Source: an uncultured Clostridia bacterium
GTDB taxonomy: Bacteria > Bacillota > Clostridia > Christensenellales > Aristaeellaceae
NCBI GenBank assembly: GCA_947631405.1
Contig: CANRLC010000018.1
Location: 1 to 41,251 of the forward strand
Length of the DNA: 41,251 bases
Direction of reading: 5' to 3'
The notes beneath the pieces were generated by a model, which worked only from the letters and a program-made list of their open reading frames with translations, was not told where the DNA came from and did not search any database. Position 1 is the stretch's first letter. The number at the start of each line of letters is the position of its first letter. This document shows, one piece after another, positions 33,216-40,339 of this stretch. The position numbers and the translations under genes were made by a program.

Positions 33216-34580
33216 TTACTCGACCACGAGGTCGGAGAACTGCGTCTTCACAGCGGCCTTGAAGTCCGCGATCGCGGTGTCAAGGTCCTTCTCGCCCTTG
33301 GTGTAGGGCGTGACGCACTGGGTATCGAACAGGCTGTTGATCGTCTCGTCGTAACGGGACATGATCGCGCCGTTGGCGAGGTTGGCCGCCTCGGCGAAGA
33401 TCTGATAGTGCGCCTGGCCGCCCAGGAACGGGTTGGCGTCGTCGATGTCGTCGTTCAGAACCTTCTCAACGACCGCGTTGCTGGAGACGAAGTCGCCAGA
33501 GTCAACAGCGATCTTGTAGAGGGTATCCTCGTCCAGCGTGAGGACGCGGATGAGCTCCTTCATCGCAGCGAGCTTGGTCTCGTCAGCGGTCTTGACCTTC
33601 GCGGCGTTCGCGCCGACCCAGGTGCCGCCCCAGCTGTAGCCGACAGGGCCGGCGACCATGCGCCAGTCACCGTAGGTGCCGCCGGTGGCGTCGCTCTGCG
33701 CCTTCATCTCTTCCTCGGTCATGCCGTCGGCAATACCGGAAGCGCAGTTGGGCTTCAGGGTGTAGTGCAGGCCCCAAGTCGGCAGGAAGAAGCACAGGGT
33801 CGGGAGCTCGCCGCGCATGCCGGCGTACCAAGTCTCGGACCAGGTGCTGCCCTTGTGCGTGAGGTCGTCCTCTTCCATGGTCTTCAGCATGTCGAGGTAA
33901 TCGTAGAGCTGATCGTCGATGACGAGCTTGCCGTCCACGACCCAGCCCTCGGCGCGCTGATACTGATAGGCGTTCCAGATGTCGCCGCCGCAGATGACCA
34001 TCTTGACCTCGCCGTTGGAGGCGTCCTTCAGCTCCTCAGCGGTCTCGACGAAGGTATCCCAGTCGGCGACCTTCTCCTGCATTTCCTCAGGAGTGGTCAC
34101 GCCCAGATACTGCTCGGCGAGGGAAGCGCGATACATGAGCGCGCCCGGGGTGGACTGCCACGCAAGGCCCTTCTGCACGCCAGCTTCGTTCTGGCCGATC
34201 TGGAGCATCGCGGGGATGCAGGAAGCGAAGTCGTCAGCAGTGAAGCCGAGGTCGAGCAGGTCGGCAGTGTAATCGCTGTCAACATACTTCTTGACATACG
34301 CGGCTTCCAGCGCGAAGACGTCGGGCGCCTCAGCGGCGTCGGGGGTGGCGGCCATCATGCTGTCCACCTTCTGGGTGTACTGATTGCCGTCGTTCGGGTA
34401 GATCTGATACTCGATCTTGATGTTCGGATGGGTGGGCGTGAAATACTTCTGAATCAGCCCATCGATCTCATCGGAGAACGACCAGACCACCAGGGTGACC
34501 GTCTCATCCTCGGCAACGGCGAAGCTCATCGTGCTCATGAGCAGGACCGCAGCGAGGACCAGGGAGAGAAGTTTCTTCAT
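33216..34580 (-). CDS. Extracellular sugar-binding protein of an ABC importer
   Basis: A 454-residue family 1 solute-binding protein. It has a signal peptide MKKLLSLVLAAVLLMSTMSF then AVA-EDETV, with cleavage predicted after AVA and no lipobox Cys. The mature start TLVVWSFSDEIDGLIQKYF is the usual first strand and helix of the UgpB/MalE group. Context (LacI regulator, two permeases, GH1 and GH94 enzymes) points to cello-oligosaccharides or another beta-glucoside. AAAGGAGG precedes ATG 34580. A TATAAT at 34685-34690 is the only promoter-like feature seen upstream; no clear -35 is present. How the protein stays at the cell surface without a lipid anchor is unclear. Confidence 0.92.
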   Translation of the reverse strand: MKKLLSLVLAAVLLMSTMSFAVAEDETVTLVVWSFSDEIDGLIQKYFTPTHPNIKIEYQIYPNDGNQYTQKVDSMMAATPDAAEAPDVFALEAAYVKKYVDSDYTADLLDLGFTADDFASCIPAMLQIGQNEAGVQKGLAWQSTPGALMYRASLAEQYLGVTTPEEMQEKVADWDTFVETAEELKDASNGEVKMVICGGDIWNAYQYQRAEGWVVDGKLVIDDQLYDYLDMLKTMEEDDLTHKGSTWSETWYAGMRGELPTLCFFLPTWGLHYTLKPNCASGIADGMTEEEMKAQSDATGGTYGDWRMVAGPVGYSWGGTWVGANAAKVKTADETKLAAMKELIRVLTLDEDTLYKIAVDSGDFVSSNAVVEKVLNDDIDDANPFLGGQAHYQIFAEAANLANGAIMSRYDETINSLFDTQCVTPYTKGEKDLDTAIADFKAAVKTQFSDLVVE

Positions 34581-34622
34581 GGGGATCCTCCTTTTTTTAT
34601 TGCGGCGAACCGCTATTTCTCA

Positions 34623-34690
34623 TACACCGCGCGCAGCGGTGTAAAAGACGAAAGAATGGGATAATCGCGATAGGGTGTCGACAAATTATA
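34623..34690 (-). promoter_or_regulatory. Leader of the sugar ABC operon
   Basis: A -10-like TATAAT on the minus strand (34685-34690) is followed downstream by an inverted repeat TACACCG/CGGTGTA (34637-34643 and 34623-34629, 7-base loop). The -35 region is C-rich and poor, suggesting activation or a different start. No LacI-type palindrome like those at 35.8-36.1 kb was found here. Confidence 0.4.
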
Positions 34691-34722
34691 GGGGGGAATT
34701 TTGGAAAATTTGGGGGGCGCCG

Positions 34723-35745
34723 TCAGACCTCCACGGGCGGCGGCACGATGGTCTCGCCGGGGATGAGGCGGCAGGGGATGGAGATGATCTCCGGGAAGGT
34801 GGTGCGCGGCTGCTCGATCAGGTGGACGAGCTGCCGGGCGGCCTCCTGCCCGATGCGCCGGGTGTCCTGCTCCACGGTGGTAAGGCTGGGCTTGCACATT
34901 TGCAGCAGCGGCACGCCGTCAAACCCGGCGACGGAGACGTCCTGCGGGATGCGCAGGCCATGCGCGCGGATGGCGTCCATGCCGCCCAGCGCCGCGTAAT
35001 CGTCGCTCATCAGGATGCAGGTTGGCCTCGGCTCCAGCGCGAGCAGGCGCTCGACGGCCTTGCGCGTGGCGGCGGGGTCGTGATACCAGCCGGGCACGAG
35101 GTATTCCTCCGGCACGGAGACATTGGCCTCGCGCATCGTGCGCAGGAAGCTGGTGAGGCGGATGTCGGTCACGGCGGCGTCTGAGCCGTACACATAGGCG
35201 ATGCGCCGGTGCCCGAGGGACAGCGCGTATTGCGTGAGTTCCACCATACCGCGGCGGTTTTCGCTCTGCACGCAGGTGCGGTTGTGAAAGAGATGATCGA
35301 TGGTGACCACGGGCAGATCGCTGGAGATCAGCTCCACCGTCTCCGGATCCTCGAAATGGCAACAGACGAGGCAGACGCCGTCCACGTTGCGGTAGCGGCA
35401 GTGCTCCAGATAGGTCATCTGTACGCGGCGCATGCGGTTGGTGATAAAGAGGATATCGTAGCCGCGACGCTCGGCCTCGGTCTTGAAGGCGTTGAGCACG
35501 GGGGCGAAGTAGCTGTGCGTAAAGCCGCTGTCGCTGTCGTCGCTGTACAGCACGCCAAGATTGAAGGTGCGCCCGATCTTGAGGCCGCGCGCGATGGCGT
35601 TGGGGCGGTAGCCCAGCCGCTCGGCGGCGGCGCGCACCTGCTCGCGGGTCTCCTTACTCACGTCGGGGTAGTCGTTGAGGGCCTTGCTCACGGTGGAGAC
35701 GGACAGGCCGCACTCAGCGGAAAGCTGCTTGATGGTGATGGCCAA
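34723..35745 (-). CDS. LacI-family transcriptional regulator
   Basis: A 340-residue repressor. The DNA-binding head is IKQLSAECGLSVSTVSKALN followed by the hinge helix YRPNAIARGLK, with the LacI recognition residues in SVSTVSKALN. The sugar-binding domain follows (LGVLYSDDSDSGFTHSYFAP through PSLTTVEQDTRRIGQEAAR). The start is a TTG at 35745 with GGTGGAG upstream; in-frame codons further upstream lie in the leader. It is transcribed from TTGCAA-N17-TATAAT (35823-35851), with an operator at 35802-35815 between promoter and gene, so autoregulation is likely. It probably controls GH94 and the ABC operon in response to cellobiose or glucose derivatives (inference). Confidence 0.93.
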   Translation of the reverse strand: MAITIKQLSAECGLSVSTVSKALNDYPDVSKETREQVRAAAERLGYRPNAIARGLKIGRTFNLGVLYSDDSDSGFTHSYFAPVLNAFKTEAERRGYDILFITNRMRRVQMTYLEHCRYRNVDGVCLVCCHFEDPETVELISSDLPVVTIDHLFHNRTCVQSENRRGMVELTQYALSLGHRRIAYVYGSDAAVTDIRLTSFLRTMREANVSVPEEYLVPGWYHDPAATRKAVERLLALEPRPTCILMSDDYAALGGMDAIRAHGLRIPQDVSVAGFDGVPLLQMCKPSLTTVEQDTRRIGQEAARQLVHLIEQPRTTFPEIISIPCRLIPGETIVPPPVEV

Positions 35746-35801
35746 GTCTCCACCGCCTTTATAGGGGGTCGGGCGCGGTAACGCCGCGCGCGCCAAAAAC
35801 G

Positions 35802-35815
35802 CTAAAACGGTTTCG
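35802..35815. promoter_or_regulatory. LacI-type operator O1
   Basis: CTAAAACGGTTTCG matches the family consensus CGAAAACGTTTTCG at 12 of 14 positions and lies just downstream of the lacI -10. Confidence 0.65.
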
Positions 35816-35822
35816 CGTTCTT

Positions 35823-35851
35823 ATTATAGCGGCATTTGACCAAATTTGCAA
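35823..35851 (-). promoter_or_regulatory. lacI promoter
   Basis: On the minus strand TTGCAA (35846-35851), 17 bases, TATAAT (35823-35828). Confidence 0.8.
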
Positions 35852-35977
35852 CCCCTTTTTGAAAAATGAAGTGAAATTTTTCTAAACCGTCCCGCGCGCG
35901 ATTGGCGGTTTTGTGGAATGGGCGCGCCCGCGGGGGCGCCTTTGGCGGCCCGGCAGCGCAACGAATGGGAAGCGCAT

Positions 35978-35991
35978 CGAATACGTTTTCG
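35978..35991. promoter_or_regulatory. LacI-type operator O2
   Basis: CGAATACGTTTTCG matches CGAAAACGTTTTCG at 13 of 14 positions. It lies between the two divergent promoters, about 85 bases upstream of the GH94 -35, and could allow looping with O1 and O3. Confidence 0.75.
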
Positions 35992-36074
35992 CTTCCTAAC
36001 GCCGATTCGCAGCCGGACGGGGCGGCGCGGGCACGGCTTTTTGTCAAAAATGGGAAAAAACTCCGAATTTCTTC

Positions 36075-36103
36075 TTGATTTTTCGCCCGGTATCGGCTAT
36101 ATT
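36075..36103 (+). promoter_or_regulatory. Promoter of the GH94 phosphorylase gene
   Basis: TTGATT (36075-36080), 17 bases, TATATT (36098-36103). Confidence 0.75.
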
Positions 36104-36134
36104 GTTAGGGTAGAGTACACAGAGCGCCCGCAAA

Positions 36135-36148
36135 CGAAATCGTTTTAA
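36135..36148. promoter_or_regulatory. LacI-type operator O3
   Basis: CGAAATCGTTTTAA matches the consensus at 11 of 14 positions, about 30 bases after the GH94 -10, a position suited to blocking RNA polymerase. Confidence 0.65.
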
Positions 36149-36195
36149 GGCACAAAAATGCGCGATTCCATTTCAAAACGGCAGGAGGTCATCCC

Positions 36196-38628
36196 ATGGA
36201 GTACGGTCATTTCGACGACGCGCGGCGTGAGTTCGTCATCACGCGGCCCGACACGCCTTCCCCGTGGATCAACTATCTGGGGAGCGAGGCGTTCTTCACG
36301 CTCATGAGCAACACGAGCGGCGGCTACAGCTTCTACCGCGACGCGCGGATGCTGCGCCTGACGCGCTACCGCTACAACAACGTCCCCACGGACGCGGGCG
36401 GGCAGTATTTCTACATTAAGGACAGCGACAGCGTGTGGACGCCGGGCTGGATGCCGGTGCGCGCCGCGCTGGATAGCTACGAGTGCCGCCACGGGCTGGG
36501 GTATACCCGCATCACGGGCGAAAAGGGCGGCCTGCGCGCGACGGAGACGGCGATGGTGCCGCGCGGCCAGAACGCGCTGGTGACGAAGCTGGAACTCACC
36601 AACACCTCCGATAAGGCGAAGGACGTGTCGGTCTTCAGCTTTGTGGAATTCTGCCTGTGGAACGCGCAGGACGACTCCACCAACTTCCAGCGCAATTTCT
36701 CCACCGGCGAGGTGGAGATCGAGGGCAGCGCGATCTACCACAAGACGGAGTACCGCGAGCGCCGCAACCACTACGCGGTCTACGCGGTGAACGCGCCGCT
36801 GGCGGGCTTTGATACCGACCGCGACTCGTTCCTCGGCGCGTATCGCGGCTTCGACGATCCGCAGGCGGTCAAAGAGGGCCAAAGCCGCGACAGCGTCGCC
36901 AGCGGCTGGGCGCCCATCGGCAGCCACCATGTGAAGGCGAAGCTGGCCCCGGGCGAGCGCGCTTGCTTCATCTTCGTGTTGGGCTATTGCGAGAATAAAG
37001 AAGAAGAGAAGTTCGTCGCGCCTGGCGTCATCAACAAGGCCCCGGCCAAGGCGCTCCTCTCCGCCTTTGAGACGGAGGCGCAGTTTGACGCGGCGCTCGA
37101 GCAGCTGCGCGTCTATTGGGAAGACCTGCTCTCCACTTATCAGGTGCAAAGCGGCGACGAGCGGGTGGATCGCATGGTCAACATCTGGAACCAGTACCAG
37201 TGCATGGTCACCTTCAACATGTCCCGCTCGGCGAGCTACTACGAGTCGGGCATCGGCCGCGGCATGGGCTTCCGCGATTCCTCGCAGGATCTGCTGGGGT
37301 TCGTGCATCTCATCCCGTCCCGCGCGCGCGAGCGCCTGCTGGACATCGCCGCGACGCAGTTCGAGGACGGCAGCGCCTATCACCAGTATCAGCCGCTGAC
37401 CAAGCGCGGCAACTTCGACATCGGCTCCGGCTTCAACGACGACCCGCTCTGGCTGATCTTCGGCGCGGCGGCGTATGTGAAGGAGACGGGCGACCGTTCC
37501 ATCCTCTCGGAGATGGTGCCCTTTGACAACGACGAGAGCAAGGCGCAGCCGCTGATGGAGCATTTGAAGCGCTCCTTCCACTACACGCTCGATCACCTCG
37601 GCCCGCACGGCCTGCCGCTGATCGGCCGCGCGGACTGGAACGACTGCCTGAACCTCAACTGCTTCAGCTCCACCCCGGGCGAGAGCTTCCAGACCACGGC
37701 GAACTACGAGTCCGGCGTGGCGGAGTCGCTGTTCATCGCGGGCATGTTCGTGGGCGTCTGCCCGGATTACGAGGCGCTGTGCAACCTCTACGGCTGGCAG
37801 GAGGAGGCCGCCTCCGTCGCCCCGGTGAAGGCCGCGATGGAGAAGGCCGTGCTCACCCACGGCTGGGACGGCGCGTGGTTCCTGCGCGCCTACGACGCCT
37901 ACGGCCACAAGGTCGGCAGCAGCGAGTGCGACGAGGGGCAGATCTACATCGAGCCGCAGGGCTTCCTCGTCATGGCGGGCGTCGGCGTCGAGGGCGGACA
38001 GGCGCAAAGGGCGCTCGACTCCGTGCGCGAGCGGCTGCTCGGCGAGCACGGCGTGGCGATCCTGACGCCGCCGTATACGCGCTACCATCTGGAGCTGGGC
38101 GAGGTCAGCTCCTACCCGCCGGGATACAAGGAGAACGGCGGCATCTTCTGCCACAACAACCCGTGGATCACGCTGGCCGAGGCGACGCTGGGCCACGGCG
38201 GCCGCGCGTTCGACATCTACCGCCGCACCTGCCCGGCGTACATCGCCGATCAGAAGCTGCACCACACCGAGCCGTATGTCTACAGCCAGATGGTCGCCGG
38301 CCCCTACGCGCCGCGCTCCGGTCAGGCGAAGAATAGCTGGCTGACGGGCACCGCCGCGTGGAGCTTCTACGCGATCTCGCAGGGCATCCTCGGCGTGAAG
38401 CCGGAGTATGAGGGCCTCAAGATCGATCCGTGCCTGCCCAAGGAGCTGACCGATCTGACCATCCGCCGCCGCTTCCGCGGGAGCGACTATGTGATTCACG
38501 TCGTCAACCGCGCGGGCGACGAGAAGGGCCGCATCCGCCTGACGCTCGACGGCAAGCCGCTCGACGGGCAGATCGTCCCGGCGTTCGCGCAGGGCGGCAC
38601 GCACACGGTCGAGGCCGTGATCGAGTAA
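36196..38628 (+). CDS. Cellobiose phosphorylase (GH94)
   Basis: An 810-residue cytoplasmic enzyme that splits cellobiose with phosphate into glucose 1-phosphate and glucose. Family marks are the N-terminal [80 protein letters not shown], the catalytic region [16 protein letters not shown] (Asp480 to Asp483) and the C-terminal [16 protein letters not shown] with [13 protein letters not shown]. Length is as for known cellobiose phosphorylases and shorter than cellodextrin phosphorylases (about 980). GGAGG precedes the ATG. Controlled by the divergent LacI protein through O2 and O3. A perfect 12-bp hairpin follows the stop. Confidence 0.93.
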   Translation: MEYGHFDDARREFVITRPDTPSPWINYLGSEAFFTLMSNTSGGYSFYRDARMLRLTRYRYNNVPTDAGGQYFYIKDSDSVWTPGWMPVRAALDSYECRHGLGYTRITGEKGGLRATETAMVPRGQNALVTKLELTNTSDKAKDVSVFSFVEFCLWNAQDDSTNFQRNFSTGEVEIEGSAIYHKTEYRERRNHYAVYAVNAPLAGFDTDRDSFLGAYRGFDDPQAVKEGQSRDSVASGWAPIGSHHVKAKLAPGERACFIFVLGYCENKEEEKFVAPGVINKAPAKALLSAFETEAQFDAALEQLRVYWEDLLSTYQVQSGDERVDRMVNIWNQYQCMVTFNMSRSASYYESGIGRGMGFRDSSQDLLGFVHLIPSRARERLLDIAATQFEDGSAYHQYQPLTKRGNFDIGSGFNDDPLWLIFGAAAYVKETGDRSILSEMVPFDNDESKAQPLMEHLKRSFHYTLDHLGPHGLPLIGRADWNDCLNLNCFSSTPGESFQTTANYESGVAESLFIAGMFVGVCPDYEALCNLYGWQEEAASVAPVKAAMEKAVLTHGWDGAWFLRAYDAYGHKVGSSECDEGQIYIEPQGFLVMAGVGVEGGQAQRALDSVRERLLGEHGVAILTPPYTRYHLELGEVSSYPPGYKENGGIFCHNNPWITLAEATLGHGGRAFDIYRRTCPAYIADQKLHHTEPYVYSQMVAGPYAPRSGQAKNSWLTGTAAWSFYAISQGILGVKPEYEGLKIDPCLPKELTDLTIRRRFRGSDYVIHVVNRAGDEKGRIRLTLDGKPLDGQIVPAFAQGGTHTVEAVIE

Positions 38629-38644
38629 CGTTCAAGCGACAGAA

Positions 38645-38672
38645 GGCCGCCGCCCCACTCGGGGCGGCGGCC
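38645..38672. terminator. Hairpin between GH94 and flavodoxin genes
   Basis: GGCCGCCGCCCC (38645-38656) pairs perfectly with GGGGCGGCGGCC (38661-38672) across a 4-base loop. It serves two convergent genes; T-runs are short. Confidence 0.7.
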
Positions 38673-38677
38673 AAGCT

Positions 38678-39091
38678 TTACCCCCGCAGCGCCTGTCCCA
38701 GCGCGCGGCAGGCGTCCAGCGCCGCGCCGTCCGGCGCGTCCTGACAGATCACGCTTTCGCAGGCCAGCTCCGCGCCGCAGGCGCGGCAATCCTCCTCCCA
38801 CGCGCGCATCCATTCGCCGTCGCCCCAGCCATAGGAGCCGAACAGCGCGACGCGCTTGCCCGCCAGATGCGGCTTGCAGCGCTCGAACACCGGCGCGAAC
38901 TCGCTCTCTTCCAGCTGCTCCGTGCCCATCGACGGGCAGCCGAACGCCAGCGCGCCGTAGTCGCCCGCGCGCTCCGCGTCAAACTCGGCGGCGGTCACGG
39001 CGCTCACGCCCGCGCCCTCGGCGACGGCCTGCGCCATCTGCTGTGTGTTGCCCGTGCCGCTCCAATAGACGACGGCGATCTTCTCTTCCAT
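38678..39091 (-). CDS. Flavodoxin
   Basis: A 137-residue short-chain flavodoxin, an FMN-binding electron carrier used when iron is scarce. The phosphate-binding loop WSGTGNTQQMA (10-20) and the later loops GCPSMGTEQLEES and GSYGWGDGEW (both contact the FMN ring) are clear. GAGGAGG lies 9 bases before ATG 39091. The upstream neighbour on the same strand is a DUF3793 gene with metal-type operators, separated by the second copy of the structured repeat, whose outer end lies 38 bases from this start codon. Whether the gene has its own promoter is unclear. Confidence 0.93.
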   Translation of the reverse strand: MEEKIAVVYWSGTGNTQQMAQAVAEGAGVSAVTAAEFDAERAGDYGALAFGCPSMGTEQLEESEFAPVFERCKPHLAGKRVALFGSYGWGDGEWMRAWEEDCRACGAELACESVICQDAPDGAALDACRALGQALRG

Positions 39092-39129
39092 CCAGACGTC
39101 CTCCTCGTTTCTTCTATTTCTGTTACCTC

Positions 39130-39414
39130 ATACTATCCTCAAATCAAACCATATTCATGGTGAACCCGCCCGGGACTTCGCTACCGGGCTACTTTTTGTA
39201 ATCGCTTCGCGATTTGGGGGTACGTTGGGGCTACCGATCCGGGGAACTCGCATAGTCGCGAGCTGCGCTCGCTCATTGCGATTCCCCGCGTTCCGCCTGC
39301 CTGCTTCCGCCACAGGCGGCGGCAGGCTTCAGCGCCAAACCCTGTCTGGGGACATTGTCCCCAGACCCCATCCTGTGCTTCGCACCATAGGATGGTTTTA
39401 TCTGAGAAAAGTAT
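39130..39414 (-). repeat. Stop-codon-docked structured repeat, copy 2 with 98-bp insert
   Basis: The same terminal inverted repeats (ATACTATCCTC... and ...GAGAAAAGTAT) and hairpins as copy 1. Base changes are compatible with pairing: the last stem is a perfect CCATCCT/AGGATGG here. A segment of about 98 bp (39237-39334) interrupts the loop of the TTGGGGC hairpin and itself forms stems (GGGGAA...TTCCCC; GCCTGCC...GGCAGGC). The 9-bp stem recurs at 39345-39365. The right end, 39414, is the last A of the DUF3793 stop codon TGA. Confidence 0.8.
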
Positions 39415-39974
39415 CATGCCGACGCGGGGACGGCCAGCGCCCGCAGCGGCACGCCCGCGCCGTAGAGCCTGCGATACGCCCGCGTGCAGCGCTCATAGCG
39501 TGCGAAGAGCCGCTGCGCCTCGCTTGCGTCCCCGTAGCATTTCCAGCAGCCGCAGCACACGCAGTCGCGGCCCCCGTGCTCGATAAAGCCGATCACGTCC
39601 CGCAGCGGATAGCCTAGAAACAGGCCGATCTCGTGCGGAAACTCGCCGCCCCGCGCCACGCGCGCAAACAGCGTACACAGCGCATCCTCCACGCGCAGGG
39701 AGCGATAGCCCCTCCGGCGCAAAAATGCCGCCTCCGGTTCGCTGCACAGCATCCGCTGCACGAGCGCCTCGCGGTAGAGATAGCACAGCGCGCGCCTGCG
39801 CGCGATCGGCACGATGCGCAGCGCCAGCCCGCGCGCTCGCAGCAGGCGGGAGAGGCGCGCGGCGTCGGCGTAGAGGCGATCCCATCGCGGCGAGACGAGC
39901 GTGAACAGGCTCGCCGCCTTCAGCCGCGCCAGCGTCGGCGCGCAGTGCTCCACGAGCGCGGGTTCCAGTTCCAT
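39414..39974 (-). CDS. DUF3793 family protein
   Basis: A 186-residue cytoplasmic protein of a clostridial family of unknown function. Family marks are HCAPTLARLKAASLFTL near the N terminus, FPHEIGLFLGYPLRDVIGFI and the Cys-rich CVCCGCWKCYGD near the C terminus. In Clostridia it is often found beside flavodoxin and iron-uptake genes, as here. CGGAGG precedes ATG 39974. A palindrome GTTAG-N6-CTAAT lies 17-32 bases upstream of the start and a perfect version GTTAG-N6-CTAAC at 40113-40128, so control by a DtxR/Fur-type metal repressor is likely (inference). The family is also rich in Arg here, reflecting the GC bias. Confidence 0.87.
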   Translation of the reverse strand: MELEPALVEHCAPTLARLKAASLFTLVSPRWDRLYADAARLSRLLRARGLALRIVPIARRRALCYLYREALVQRMLCSEPEAAFLRRRGYRSLRVEDALCTLFARVARGGEFPHEIGLFLGYPLRDVIGFIEHGGRDCVCCGCWKCYGDASEAQRLFARYERCTRAYRRLYGAGVPLRALAVPASA

Positions 39975-39990
39975 CGAGCGGCCTCCGATA

Positions 39991-40006
39991 ATTAGAAAAT
40001 ACTAAC
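39991..40006. promoter_or_regulatory. Candidate metal-repressor operator, proximal
   Basis: ATTAG-N6-CTAAC, directly upstream of the DUF3793 ribosome site, same arm spacing as the distal site. Confidence 0.5.
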
Positions 40007-40019
40007 ATCTGGGATAAAG

Positions 40020-40093
40020 GCATTCCTCCGCCGCACGGCGTCCGACGCTTGCAGGATGCGCCGCACGGCGAAGGAATATGCGGCAAAGCCGCA
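40020..40093. repeat. Hairpin-rich spacer between the two operators
   Basis: GCATTCCTCCGCCG (40020-40033) can pair with CGGCGAAGGAATATGC (40066-40081) with two bulged bases. An 11-base direct repeat GCCGCACGGCG occurs at 40030-40040 and 40060-40070. TGCGGC-AAA-GCCGCA follows at 40079-40093. No gene is seen in 39975-40339. Confidence 0.5.
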
Positions 40094-40110
40094 GCGACAG
40101 GAAGGGTTTT

Positions 40111-40130
40111 GAGTTAGATAACTCTAACTC
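40111..40130. promoter_or_regulatory. Candidate metal-repressor operator, distal
   Basis: GAGTTAGA-TAAC-TCTAACTC, a perfect 8-bp-arm palindrome containing GTTAG-N6-CTAAC. It is an AT-rich island in GC-rich DNA, resembling DtxR/MntR-class sites. Confidence 0.55.
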
Positions 40131-40242
40131 ACGGGAATAGATTACACGATTTTTGCGCCGCTGTCAAGGGCGAACGCAAACTTTTTTGAAGAGGACGAGA
40201 GGTTTTGCCGCACGGAGCCGCGCGAAAAGCGGCAAAATGTGG

Positions 40243-40248
40243 TACAAT
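40243..40248 (+). promoter_or_regulatory. Candidate -10 for the CCA-adding enzyme gene
   Basis: TACAAT at 40243-40248, 92 bases before the start; no convincing -35 hexamer. Confidence 0.3.
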
Positions 40249-40339
40249 AAATCATCGCGCGCCCGGAACTGAAGGTCGAGCGCATCAGATACGAGGCGAC
40301 GCGCGTGCTGCGCGGGAAGAACGAGACGGGAGGCGGCCT

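Noticed and set aside
36145-38604. 819-codon minus-strand frame opposite GH94
   Set aside because: Shadow frame caused by GC bias; the plus strand is a full cellobiose phosphorylase.
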